From: Venatoribacter cucullus
GTDB lineage: Bacteria > Pseudomonadota > Gammaproteobacteria > Pseudomonadales > Oceanobacteraceae
Direction: 5' to 3'
NCBI RefSeq assembly: GCF_016132445.1
Contig: NZ_CP046056.1
Coordinates: 1,178,001-1,242,000, forward strand
DNA: 64,000 bases
Part shown: in pieces, positions 1-10,183 of the stretch
Layout of the letters: every line of letters starts with the position of its first letter
Position numbering within the stretch: position 1 is the stretch's first letter
The notes under the pieces: model-generated
The model's database searches: none
What the model saw: only the letters and a program-made list of their open reading frames with translations
Told to the model about the DNA's origin: nothing
Translations under genes and position numbers: made by a program

Positions 1-2
1 GC

Positions 3-587
3 CATCCGCAATTCCTGGCCCAGTTTAATCACCAGCTAAAACGTTGCGCCCCGGCGGCACTGCAGCTCAGTGACACAGAGCAACAGCGCATTCGTCAGCA
101 GCTGCAGGACACATTGCAGCCGCAGCTGCCGTCCAGCCGGCTGTTGCCGGCCCTGCAAGCGGAGAACAAACGCCTGGGAGTTCTGACCGTGGCAGCCAAA
201 ATGGCGCTGGATAAACAGTGGGTCGGTGAGACACAGCTCGGCAGCGGGCCTTTGCTGGAGCGGGTAGAGCAACAGCCGATATCGGCCTGGTTGCGGGAGT
301 TGCAGCAGCAGTCTGAAGGGCTGATCCGGGAAATTTATATTACCGGTGCTCAGGGCATCAACCTGGCCCAGAGCCTGCCAACCAGTGATATTGACCAGTC
401 GGATGAAGAGGCCTACCAGCAGCTGGTGGTGCAGCAGCAGCCGCTGTGGATTGGCCCGATTGAATACGATGAATCGGCCCGTTCGTTTCAGATCAAAGTT
501 GCCTGGCCGGTGCCGGAACAAGGGCCGCGGCAAGGGATGGTGGTGCTGGGGCTGGATGCAGAGCACGCGCTGCGCCGCAGCCAATAG
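3..587 (+). CDS. C-terminal part of a Cache/PDC-like sensor domain protein (partial)
   Basis: The frame is open from the left edge of the window, so the true start is missing; 194 residues are visible. The stretch around residues 100-150 (LIREIYITGAQGINLAQS, then a T-S-D-x-D-Q-S-D-E-E-A-Y pattern) resembles the ligand-binding core of single PDC/Cache sensor domains, in which an 'IREIYITD..G.N.A.S..TSD..Q.DE' pattern recurs. No transmembrane segment, kinase, GGDEF or chemotaxis domain is seen in the visible part, and the protein ends soon after the sensor fold. This suggests a stand-alone sensor or solute-binding protein. The gap of 102 bases to apbC does not require co-transcription. Domain assignment is by pattern only and moderately uncertain. 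Confidence 0.6.
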   Translation, partial: HPQFLAQFNHQLKRCAPAALQLSDTEQQRIRQQLQDTLQPQLPSSRLLPALQAENKRLGVLTVAAKMALDKQWVGETQLGSGPLLERVEQQPISAWLRELQQQSEGLIREIYITGAQGINLAQSLPTSDIDQSDEEAYQQLVVQQQPLWIGPIEYDESARSFQIKVAWPVPEQGPRQGMVVLGLDAEHALRRSQ

Positions 588-689
588 CCCTGCCATTGCT
601 GGGGCTTTGTGGCGGTGGTAATTCCGCCGCTGCAGCGTACAATTCCGTCGTTTATGTTGTTGGCGGATGTATGCCGAGGAGTTTCTGTC

Positions 690-1784
690 GTGTCTGATCT
701 TTCCCGTTCTCAGGTTGAAGCCGCACTGGCGGCTTACACCGATCCTTATCTGAATACCGATCTGGTCAGCGCTGGTTGCGTGCGCGATATCCGCATTACC
801 GGCGCGCAGGTGGCGGTGGATATTCATCTGGATTATCCGTCTGAATTTCTCAAAGGCGGCGTGGCACAACTGCTGCAGACGGCGCTGGAAAATCTGGATG
901 GTTGCCACACGGCGACCGTTAACATCCGCTGGGCCGTGCAGCCCAATAAGCGCCAGAACAGCGTGGAAGCCATTGCCAATGTGAAAAATATTGTTGCGGT
1001 GGCATCCGGTAAAGGCGGTGTGGGTAAATCCACCACCGCCGTGAACCTGGCCATTGCACTGGCCAAAGACGGTGCCAAAGTAGGCCTGCTGGATGCCGAT
1101 ATTTATGGCCCCAGCCAGGGCATTATGCTGGGCGTGGCCGATGGTACCCGCCCGCAAACCATCGACAATAAATGGTTTGTGCCGATTGAAGCGCACGGCG
1201 TAAAAAGCATGTCGATGGCCTACCTGATTACCGAAAGTACGCCGATGGTGTGGCGTGGCCCGATGGTGTCCGGTGCCTTAATGCAGATTCTCACCCAGAC
1301 CCAGTGGGGCGAACTGGATTACCTGATTATTGATATGCCGCCGGGCACTGGTGATATTCAGCTGACGTTAAGCCAGAAATTCCCGGTGTCTGGCGCCGTT
1401 ATTGTTACCACCCCGCAGGATATTGCCCTGGCCGATGCCAAAAAAGGCGTGGAAATGTTCCGCAAGGTGCATATTCCGGTGCTGGGCATGATCGAAAATA
1501 TGAGCATGCACATTTGTTCCAACTGCGGGCATGCCGAGCATATTTTCGGCGAAGACGGCGCCGAGCGTTTGGCTGAAACCTACCACACCGAAGTACTGGG
1601 CTCGCTGCCGTTATCCAAATACATCCGTGTGCAGGCCGATGCCGGTACCCCGGTGGTGGCGGCTGATGACTGCTCGGAAGTGTCGATGATGTACCGCCAC
1701 GCCGCCCGCCGGCTGGCCGTGGCACTGGCCCGGCAGGCAGCGCAAAGCGACGCCATACCCACCATTGAAGTCAGTGACGAGTAA
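690..1784 (+). CDS. apbC: Iron-sulfur cluster carrier ATPase ApbC/Mrp
   Basis: Cytoplasmic P-loop NTPase of the Mrp/NBP35 family, which binds and transfers Fe-S clusters to apoproteins. The 364-residue product has an N-terminal MIP18-like (DUF59) domain (about residues 5-85), then the deviant Walker A loop GKGGVGKSTTAVNLA, the switch DADIYGPSQG, the Walker B-like DYLIIDMPPGTGD, and a C-terminal CSNCG motif whose CxxC pair bridges a cluster in the dimer. I choose the GTG at 690, preceded by a GAGGA-type ribosome site, because the family's N-terminal domain begins there; a longer reading from 609 adds residues unlike the family. The last ten codons before the tail share a 29-base exact match with hsdS (see findings). 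Function is confident; the physiological target is not visible. Confidence 0.95.
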   Translation: MSDLSRSQVEAALAAYTDPYLNTDLVSAGCVRDIRITGAQVAVDIHLDYPSEFLKGGVAQLLQTALENLDGCHTATVNIRWAVQPNKRQNSVEAIANVKNIVAVASGKGGVGKSTTAVNLAIALAKDGAKVGLLDADIYGPSQGIMLGVADGTRPQTIDNKWFVPIEAHGVKSMSMAYLITESTPMVWRGPMVSGALMQILTQTQWGELDYLIIDMPPGTGDIQLTLSQKFPVSGAVIVTTPQDIALADAKKGVEMFRKVHIPVLGMIENMSMHICSNCGHAEHIFGEDGAERLAETYHTEVLGSLPLSKYIRVQADAGTPVVAADDCSEVSMMYRHAARRLAVALARQAAQSDAIPTIEVSDE

Positions 1785-1934
1785 CGGAGAATCTGGTGCC
1801 CGTGTCACTGGCTTGTGTCACTAATAGTCATTACATTGCTAAGTACGATCATTTACCGGCCGGTCAGGCCGGGTAAACTGCAGGTCATTCGTAAAGGGCT
1901 GCGCTAACAGACAGCCCGCTATAACAACAGATAA

Positions 1935-3998
<2,064 letters not shown>

Positions 3999-4025
3999 AA
4001 AAAGCCGGACATTCTGCAAATAATT

Positions 4026-4057
4026 AAGGCCGTTTCCGGACAGAAACGGCCTTTTTT
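4026..4057 (+). terminator. Intrinsic terminator after fadH
   Basis: An inverted repeat AAGGCCGTTTC / GAAACGGCCTT with a six-base loop is followed by a run of six T, 28 bases after the fadH stop codon. Confidence 0.9.
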
Positions 4058-4355
4058 ATGCTCCGGCAGAAACGGCACAGAAAAACGAAAATCAATAGGC
4101 CGGCGCAAAAAAATTTTCCCGCCAGAGCCCCTGTTTTTTCCTTCAGGGCAGGCATAGTATGGCTTCGCTGTCGGGCCCCCGGCAGCTCTTTCACCCGGTA
4201 ATAGTCTGTATTCTGTGAACAAACAGGAGAATTTGCTACGCCTGTCACAGGGATAGCGGTTGCTGTCTGCGGCGGGCATGGTTACAGTCTGTTACAGGGT
4301 GCAGACCCCTGTGCCTGAATACTTTTTTCTTAATTATTTTCTTGTGGAGAAAACC

Positions 4356-4625
4356 ATGCGTATTTTTGCTATTGCTGCCCTGACCCTGTCTTCCTTATTC
4401 CTGGTTGCCTGTGGCAACAACGAACAAGCCGCTCAGGTTTCTGAGAAAGCGGAAGCCGTTGTTACTGAAACCGCTGCTGTGGTTGAAGAAGCGGCTGCTG
4501 ATGCTGCTGAAGCGGTGAGCGAAGTGGCTGCTGAAGCCTCTGAAACCGCCGAAGCGGCGGTTGAATCTGCTGAAGAAGCGATTGAAGCCGCGGCTGAAGA
4601 AACTGCGGTAACCACTGCAGAATAA
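4356..4625 (+). CDS. Small Ala/Glu-rich lipoprotein
   Basis: An 89-residue protein. It starts at an ATG preceded by GGAG, with a lipoprotein signal (about residues 1-17, lipobox LVAC), so the mature protein would begin with a lipidated cysteine. The mature part is almost entirely Ala, Glu and Val in EAAEAV-type repeats with only a few Ser/Thr. This predicts a long, acidic amphipathic helix or coiled coil in the periplasm. I do not recognise a named family. Such helical lipoproteins can span the periplasm or act as spacers, but nothing in the sequence proves this. An upstream in-frame extension to 4260 is rejected because it lacks a ribosome site and would bury the signal peptide. It is monocistronic, bounded by terminators on both sides. 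Confidence 0.8.
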   Translation: MRIFAIAALTLSSLFLVACGNNEQAAQVSEKAEAVVTETAAVVEEAAADAAEAVSEVAAEASETAEAAVESAEEAIEAAAEETAVTTAE

Positions 4626-4640
4626 TTGCCGTTAAATAAC

Positions 4641-4682
4641 CAACGGGCACCGCGTTATTCGCCGTGCCCGTTGTCGTTTTTG
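4641..4682 (+). terminator. Intrinsic terminator between convergent genes
   Basis: A perfect 10-base inverted repeat CAACGGGCAC / GTGCCCGTTG with a 13-base loop is followed by a T-rich tract. It serves the lipoprotein gene and overlaps the 3' end of the convergent sensor kinase gene. Confidence 0.8.
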
Positions 4683-7126
4683 TCTTTATCGTTGGTAATC
4701 TGCTGAACCAGATCGGTAACCGGTTGTGGCTCCGCCGGGGTATTGCGTTCTGGCAGTGGCAGATTAAAACGCACCATCAGGGCAAACCCACCTTCTTCGG
4801 TATCCAGCCATTCCACATGGCCGTGTAATAACTCGGTCAGCAGATTATAGGTCTGGTACAGCCCCAGCCCCTTGTGGCGGGCAACGGTACGGCGAGTGGT
4901 ATAGAAGGGCATAAAGATGGCATCACGCTGGTCTTTATCCACGCCCTTACCGTTATCGCGATAATGCAGTTCCAGGTAATCACCGCGCTCGCGGAATTCT
5001 ACAGTCACTTTCAGCTTACCGGCTTCGTGCAGCTCCTGGTTGTGAATGCAGGAGTTTTCCAACAGCTGGTCGAGCACAATCTGTAAGGCTTCCGGGTAGG
5101 TTGGCCAGTCAACCAGATAGCTGTGAACGGCGGTACGCAACTGCAGTTTTTCATCCTGTTTCTGATGTTCCTGTTGCCAGTTCTGCAACCATGGGCGCAA
5201 CAGCAACAGTTCGCCGGCGTACTGATTTTCCTGCACCACGGCACTTTTCATCAGCTGGTTCAGTTCATTCAGACGCTCGGTGCCGTTATGAATAAATTCC
5301 AGCCCCTGGCGCAGATGCTGCTGTTGTTCATCCAGTGTCCAGTGCTGGTTATTATCGTTCAGGAAGGTTTCCGCCATGCGGATATTGCCCAGCGGGGTGT
5401 TCATTTCATGGGCAATGCCCATCACCAGCTGGCGCAATGACTGGGTTTTTTCTTTCTGCAGCTGAATAAGCGCCTGTTCTTTCAGATAATCCTCGGTCAC
5501 ATCCTGGCCCGAGCCAAACAAGGCGGCATTTTCGGCATTGCTGCCTTTGCGCATGGTCAGCGACACCATAATGCGCTCTTCGGTTACCGGTTGGGTCATG
5601 CTGACGACATAGGCCTGTACCCGGCCATTTTCTTTCAGTTTTTTCCAGAAGGCTTTGCGCTCTGCCGCATCGGTAAACAGGCTGTTAAAGCGCGGATTAT
5701 CGGCATTGAAGTAACGCTGCTCGGTATAGCCCAGCATGGTGCGCCAGGCCGGATTGGTTTTACTGAAATAACCCTCGCCGTCGAGCTGGAATTTGCCGGT
5801 TAAAGAATTCTGGTACAGATCTTCATAGTCACGCAGATACTGAATGGCATCTTCCTGGCTTTGCATTAACTCCTGACGTGCTTTCAGCTGATCTTTCTGC
5901 AGCTGCATAATGCGTTCGCCCAGCGCCAGTGACAGCAGAATCACCTCCATAAAGGAACCGATCTGGTAGGCATAGAGGGTGAAAACATTGGTTGGAATCA
6001 GCCCCAGGCTGCGACTGTTGGCCAGAATCAGGCCGGTAATCAGTACCGCCCAGGCAATGGTGAAATAGCGTGCCGCAGCATGGCCGCGGGCCCAGAAGCG
6101 GATGCCCACCACCAGCGCCGAAGCCGTGAGGGTAATGCTGAGCAGATTATGAATCTGCACCATAGCCTGGTAATGCAGCAGCGGCAGCATTAACACGCTG
6201 ACCAGTATCAGCGCGCTGTAGACCCGGAATAAACGGAAGGCACCGGCGCTGTGCTGTTTAAGGGCCAGAAAATTCGGCACAAACAGGCTCATAATCAGCA
6301 TGTTCAGGGCAAAAAATATCGGCAGGGCAAATTCGTTAATACGCGGGACATCGGGCCAGAAGAACTGGAACGCCGAGCCTTCGTACACCATGTGAAAGAG
6401 CAGGAACGACAACACAAAACCCGAGTAATACAGATAGCTGCGTTCACGGGTAGAAAAGAAAATAAACAGGTTATACAGCCCCATCACAATCATGGTGGCG
6501 TAATAGCCGCCACGCAGCAGGTTGCTGGTAAGGAGTTTGTCCTGCAGGGTATCGGCATCCATAAGATTGGCCGGAATCTGAAAGGTGCCCTGAGTTTTTA
6601 TCCGTAACAGCAGTACATAAGATTGCTGGGGTTGCAGCAGCAACGGCAGGATGGTGTTGGGATGGTCAATGGCACGGTTGCTGCTGAACGGCTGCAGATC
6701 GCCGCTTTGCTGATAGTGGCACTGGCTTATGCCAGTAACCGGCTGCGGACACAGCCAGGCTTCGGTTAAATCCAGCAGCGAGTAATGAATCCACAGTGCC
6801 CAGTCGGGCTGGCTGGTCAGGTTCTGCAGCGGCAGTTGCAGCCAGAATACCGAATTGCTGAAACCAAAGTTCAGGCTGTCGCGGTCGCTGAGCTGCCAGC
6901 CGCTGGCGGCCATGGCCGTGCTGGCATCCAGTTCTGCTGCCGGATCTTCCAGCCACAGGCTGTGCAGGCCGGTGCTGTAGTCACCGGGGTTGTTCAGGGT
7001 TAGCAGGGGTGGTGCGGCGGGCACCGCTTCCTGTTCAGCGTCTGGTTCAGCAGTAAGGCCGGACGCCAGCAGCATGGGGCTGAGCAGCAATGTCAGCAGC
7101 AGAATAAAGCAGCGGTGCAAAGTCAT
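4655..7126 (-). CDS. 7TMR-DISM membrane sensor histidine kinase with PAS domain
   Basis: An 823-residue inner-membrane kinase. In order: signal peptide (about 1-20); periplasmic DISM extracellular sensor (about 50-185; LQNLTSQPDWALWIHY region); seven membrane helices (about 200-400, 7TMR-DISM); a coiled coil rich in Gln/Lys (about 400-440); a PAS-like domain (about 445-560); the phosphoacceptor region MGIAHEMNTPLGNIRMAE with the conserved His near residue 572; and an ATP-binding domain with N box LENSCIHN and G boxes GKGVD and KGLGLYQT. It probably autophosphorylates on the His in response to a periplasmic, possibly carbohydrate-like, ligand. No response regulator is nearby, so its partner must be elsewhere. 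The gene lies 47 bases downstream of the DUF4234 gene and is probably co-transcribed with it. Confidence 0.9.
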   Translation of the reverse strand: MTLHRCFILLLTLLLSPMLLASGLTAEPDAEQEAVPAAPPLLTLNNPGDYSTGLHSLWLEDPAAELDASTAMAASGWQLSDRDSLNFGFSNSVFWLQLPLQNLTSQPDWALWIHYSLLDLTEAWLCPQPVTGISQCHYQQSGDLQPFSSNRAIDHPNTILPLLLQPQQSYVLLLRIKTQGTFQIPANLMDADTLQDKLLTSNLLRGGYYATMIVMGLYNLFIFFSTRERSYLYYSGFVLSFLLFHMVYEGSAFQFFWPDVPRINEFALPIFFALNMLIMSLFVPNFLALKQHSAGAFRLFRVYSALILVSVLMLPLLHYQAMVQIHNLLSITLTASALVVGIRFWARGHAAARYFTIAWAVLITGLILANSRSLGLIPTNVFTLYAYQIGSFMEVILLSLALGERIMQLQKDQLKARQELMQSQEDAIQYLRDYEDLYQNSLTGKFQLDGEGYFSKTNPAWRTMLGYTEQRYFNADNPRFNSLFTDAAERKAFWKKLKENGRVQAYVVSMTQPVTEERIMVSLTMRKGSNAENAALFGSGQDVTEDYLKEQALIQLQKEKTQSLRQLVMGIAHEMNTPLGNIRMAETFLNDNNQHWTLDEQQQHLRQGLEFIHNGTERLNELNQLMKSAVVQENQYAGELLLLRPWLQNWQQEHQKQDEKLQLRTAVHSYLVDWPTYPEALQIVLDQLLENSCIHNQELHEAGKLKVTVEFRERGDYLELHYRDNGKGVDKDQRDAIFMPFYTTRRTVARHKGLGLYQTYNLLTELLHGHVEWLDTEEGGFALMVRFNLPLPERNTPAEPQPVTDLVQQITNDKDKNDNGHGE

Positions 7127-7173
7127 AAGAAAGCGTGCCGGTCAGGAAAGGTTCAGGAAAGGTTCACGAGAGG

Positions 7174-7692
7174 TTAATGATAGGCCATAACCACAATCAG
7201 CAGGGTCAGCCAGCCTATCAAACCGGCGACAATGGCCGCCCAGTTCAGGCCCGACAGTTGCAGATTCAGGTTAAAAAAACGGATATGGCGGTCGTGAATG
7301 GCGTTAATGCTCATATTCACCAGCGCGTTAGGCAGCAGGGTGAGCAGGGATAACAGCCAGCCCCAGGGGTTTTCGTTCACCAGCATCCAGGCCGGAATAA
7401 GACTGAAGGCCATAAACAGCACATACAGACGCACTGGCGTCCAGCGCGGTACTTCGTTTTCCAGAATGGCGCGCTGATGCACACGGCGGTACAGATCGTA
7501 CTGATACAGGGGCGATAACAGCGTGCGCAGCAGCGGATTTACGGCCTCACCGCGATGCTGCAGCACTTCCCAGTTACGGTAGGTCCAGTACAGGCTGTAC
7601 AGGCCGAAGGTGCAGAGCGTCAGCTCAATAAATTTTTCCGTGCCGACCTGAAAAAAGGCCGCTTTCTCCTGCAATTCCACCTGTTCCTGCAT
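7174..7692 (-). CDS. DUF4234-like membrane protein
   Basis: A 172-residue integral membrane protein. After a short N-terminal cytoplasmic part, the segment TLCTFGLYSLYWTYRNW matches the conserved opening of DUF4234 proteins. A hydrophilic stretch and two or three further membrane helices follow (LYVLFMAFSLIPAWMLV; GWLLSLLTLLPNALVNM; WAAIVAGLIGWLTLLIVVM). I start it at the ATG at 7692, since the upstream extension to 7782 is Pro/Cys/His-rich and would overlap the divergent promoter region. The family has no established function. It is followed on the same strand by the sensor kinase gene and divergent from mksF. Confidence 0.7.
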   Translation of the reverse strand: MQEQVELQEKAAFFQVGTEKFIELTLCTFGLYSLYWTYRNWEVLQHRGEAVNPLLRTLLSPLYQYDLYRRVHQRAILENEVPRWTPVRLYVLFMAFSLIPAWMLVNENPWGWLLSLLTLLPNALVNMSINAIHDRHIRFFNLNLQLSGLNWAAIVAGLIGWLTLLIVVMAYH

Positions 7693-7841
7693 GGCTGCAT
7701 CCCCGCTTAAGTGTGCCGCAGTATACTCCGGAGTGCAGGGGTGTGAAACACGCCACAACGGCCAGGGATCAAGTCTGGTCATCGGCGCAGCCTTTCAGTA
7801 ATCTAGCCCGTCACTCAGACCGGCCTAAGAATAATCAATGT

Positions 7842-9311
7842 ATGTTTTTTGAACAGGAACGAGGGCACTTCTTTCGCCCGCTGACCGGTAAATACCGTGC
7901 TCAGGTCATGGAATGCCTGCGCGAGCTGTACCAGCGTCTGTACAGCTCCAGCAGTGCCGATTATGGCCAGGCGCTGGCCCGCGACACCATGCTGGAAATC
8001 TTTCAGGAAGCGCTGGTGCGCGCCCCGGCGCTGGCCGATGGCAGCGACGAAGACGACAGCGACGACCTTACCGAAGGCCGCTTCCGTACCAGCCGTGAAC
8101 ACTCGGTGTGGGTGCTGAACCAGCTGCAGGAACATGGCTGGATCGAAAAGCAGGTCGACCAGGCTACCCTGCAGAGCACCTTCGCGTTTACCCGCTATGG
8201 GCGGCTGTTTACCGAGCCCTTTGTGGCCGAAAGCCGCAGCATGGCGCGTACCCGTCACCGCAATACCCGCAATACCCGCAATGCGCTGGAGTCTTTTCTG
8301 GAGCGTGGCGATATTTACGACCTGCTCGATGCCTACGAATATTCCGAGCGCATTATCAGCGATTTCACCGACGTGATTGCCGAGCTGGAAGAACGTAAGC
8401 GCGATCTGGTGCGGGAAATGGAAGATCAGCTGCTGGTGCAGCGCGCCAGTGAAGCCTTCTTTGATTTTATGGAAAACCGTTTCCAGCCGGATTTGTCCGT
8501 GCGCTTATCGGCCGACAACGTGGAAAAGCACCGCGACCAGATCAGCCAGTTAATTGCCGGCATCCGCAAACGCGATAAAACCTTTAAAGCCAATGCCGAA
8601 CGGCGGCTGCGCGAACTGCTGCCGGAACTGGCGCAGGAAGGTCAGTCGGTGCTGTGGAATATTCTCGATGGTATCGACCAGCGCCTGCGCAACGCCTCCG
8701 ACATTATGTTGCCGGCGCTGCGCAAAGCGCTGCAAAGCTTTACCAAACGCGCCGACATTATTATCCGCCAGATGAGCTACCTGGCCTCGCAGCAGCACAA
8801 CGACGTGCTGGCGGTGTGCAAGCATCTGGCCGGCTTGCCGGAAGCGCAACAGAATGCGCTGCTGGAGCAGGCCGGTGAACGCATGGCAGTGCCGGAAATT
8901 GCGCTGGTCGACCCGGCTCAGGTACGGCTGGCACCGCCACGGCAACGTTTTATTGCCAGTGCCGCGGTGGATGAAGGCAAGGGCGATGTTGATATGGACG
9001 CCCGCCGCGATATTTATATTCAGCAGGTGCTGGACCAGGCGTTTTTAATTAACCAGCAAGCGCTGAAACAGTATTTACGCCGCCATCTGGGTGCCGGTAA
9101 TAAAGTCTCCAGCCGCGATCTGCCCATTGAAAATGCGCAGGATTTCCTCGCCGTGGCCCACGCCATTGGCCTGGGGGCTGCCGATGGCTTATCCAGCGAA
9201 TTTACCATCCGCATCAGTTACGACCCGGGTGAACATAACAGCGGCGCGGCGGCCGAATATTTCACCCGTAAAGACCATTTTATTTTTGAGCTGGTAGAGA
9301 AAGAGTCCTGA
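7842..9311 (+). CDS. mksF: MukF/JetA-like kleisin subunit of an MksBEF-type condensin
   Basis: A 489-residue protein whose start, [20 protein letters not shown], matches the N-terminal winged-helix region of the JetA/MksF family (DUF5716 type). The middle is mainly helical (about residues 150-330) as expected of the kleisin linker that binds the SMC heads, and the C terminus forms another compact domain. It is the first gene of a tight block: 2 bases to mksE, then 6 bases to mksB. In known MksBEF and Wadjet complexes this subunit closes the SMC ring and carries MukE-like dimers. A nine-base repeat (about 8266-8284) gives NTRNTRNA. No convincing Shine-Dalgarno is seen; the ATG at 7842 is chosen by homology to the family start. 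Confidence 0.85.
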   Translation: MFFEQERGHFFRPLTGKYRAQVMECLRELYQRLYSSSSADYGQALARDTMLEIFQEALVRAPALADGSDEDDSDDLTEGRFRTSREHSVWVLNQLQEHGWIEKQVDQATLQSTFAFTRYGRLFTEPFVAESRSMARTRHRNTRNTRNALESFLERGDIYDLLDAYEYSERIISDFTDVIAELEERKRDLVREMEDQLLVQRASEAFFDFMENRFQPDLSVRLSADNVEKHRDQISQLIAGIRKRDKTFKANAERRLRELLPELAQEGQSVLWNILDGIDQRLRNASDIMLPALRKALQSFTKRADIIIRQMSYLASQQHNDVLAVCKHLAGLPEAQQNALLEQAGERMAVPEIALVDPAQVRLAPPRQRFIASAAVDEGKGDVDMDARRDIYIQQVLDQAFLINQQALKQYLRRHLGAGNKVSSRDLPIENAQDFLAVAHAIGLGAADGLSSEFTIRISYDPGEHNSGAAAEYFTRKDHFIFELVEKES

Positions 9312-9313
9312 TT

Positions 9314-10177
9314 ATGCTGACCACCATTGACAAAGAATTAGACCAGGAAGGCCTCAGCCAACGGGATTTTTCCGAACTGCTGGTACGGTTGCTGGATTAC
9401 GGCGTGATCTGCCGTGATGAAAGCCAGATTGAACAACAGCTGTATGACCGCTATTTACGTCTGGAAGAACTGGTGGGCGATTATTTATCGCTGCTGGGCA
9501 TCCGCATTCAGCACGACCGCCGCTTTCAGTTTGTGCGCCTGTATCCGCCGGGTGCGCAGGTGCCGGGCATGGTGGACGACGAAACCGCTCAGGCCACACC
9601 GGCCTTCCGCAGCCGCTTAAACCAGAACGAAGTGGCATTAATTCTGGTGCTGCGCGCCCAGTACGACAAAGCCCTGCGCGAAGGGCTGGTGGACGAGCAG
9701 GGCTGCGTGATGGTGTCACTGGAAGCGCTGAGCATTGCCATGAAAAACCTGCTCAAACGTACGCTGCCGGATAACCTGACCGAACGTAAAACCCTGTTCC
9801 GCCGCCTCAAACAACTGCGGCTGGTGCAGATCAGCAACGACGACGATTTAACCAACAGCGATATGTGGCTGCGGGTACGGCCGATGATTATGAGCTATGT
9901 CTCGGATCAGGTACTGGCCGAACTGCTGGAAGAAAAAAACCCGGCGGCAGACGAGCCAGTGGTGGCTGCTGAAGAGAATACGGCCGCTGCGGAAACAGAT
10001 GCGGAATCTGCGCAAGAAGAATCTGCTGAAGAACCTACGGCAGAACAACCTGCAGCCGGAATAAGCGCAGAACAACCAGCAGAACAAGAACAACCAGAAG
10101 AACAACCAGAAGATAATAACGGGGCCGCCGCAGCGGATGCCGAGCCACACAAACCGGCCAGCCTGTTCGGGGAATAA
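9314..10177 (+). CDS. mksE: MukE/JetB-like subunit (DUF4194) with acidic tail
   Basis: A 287-residue protein. The first about 205 residues form the conserved DUF4194 domain (two winged helices; [21 protein letters not shown], then [20 protein letters not shown] and [14 protein letters not shown]), the MukE/JetB partner that sits on the kleisin. The last about 75 residues are low-complexity Ala, Glu, Gln and Pro with repeated EQP/EEQP units and end in KPASLFGE. This predicts a disordered acidic tail that standard JetB proteins need not have. The tail could mask the DNA-binding surface or tether a partner, but that is inference. The gene starts 2 bases after the mksF stop. Confidence 0.85.
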   Translation: MLTTIDKELDQEGLSQRDFSELLVRLLDYGVICRDESQIEQQLYDRYLRLEELVGDYLSLLGIRIQHDRRFQFVRLYPPGAQVPGMVDDETAQATPAFRSRLNQNEVALILVLRAQYDKALREGLVDEQGCVMVSLEALSIAMKNLLKRTLPDNLTERKTLFRRLKQLRLVQISNDDDLTNSDMWLRVRPMIMSYVSDQVLAELLEEKNPAADEPVVAAEENTAAAETDAESAQEESAEEPTAEQPAAGISAEQPAEQEQPEEQPEDNNGAAAADAEPHKPASLFGE

Positions 10178-10183
10178 CACAGC

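Noticed and set aside
4433-4650. Minus-strand frames opposite the small lipoprotein
   Set aside because: They are antisense images of the Ala/Glu repeats with no start signals.
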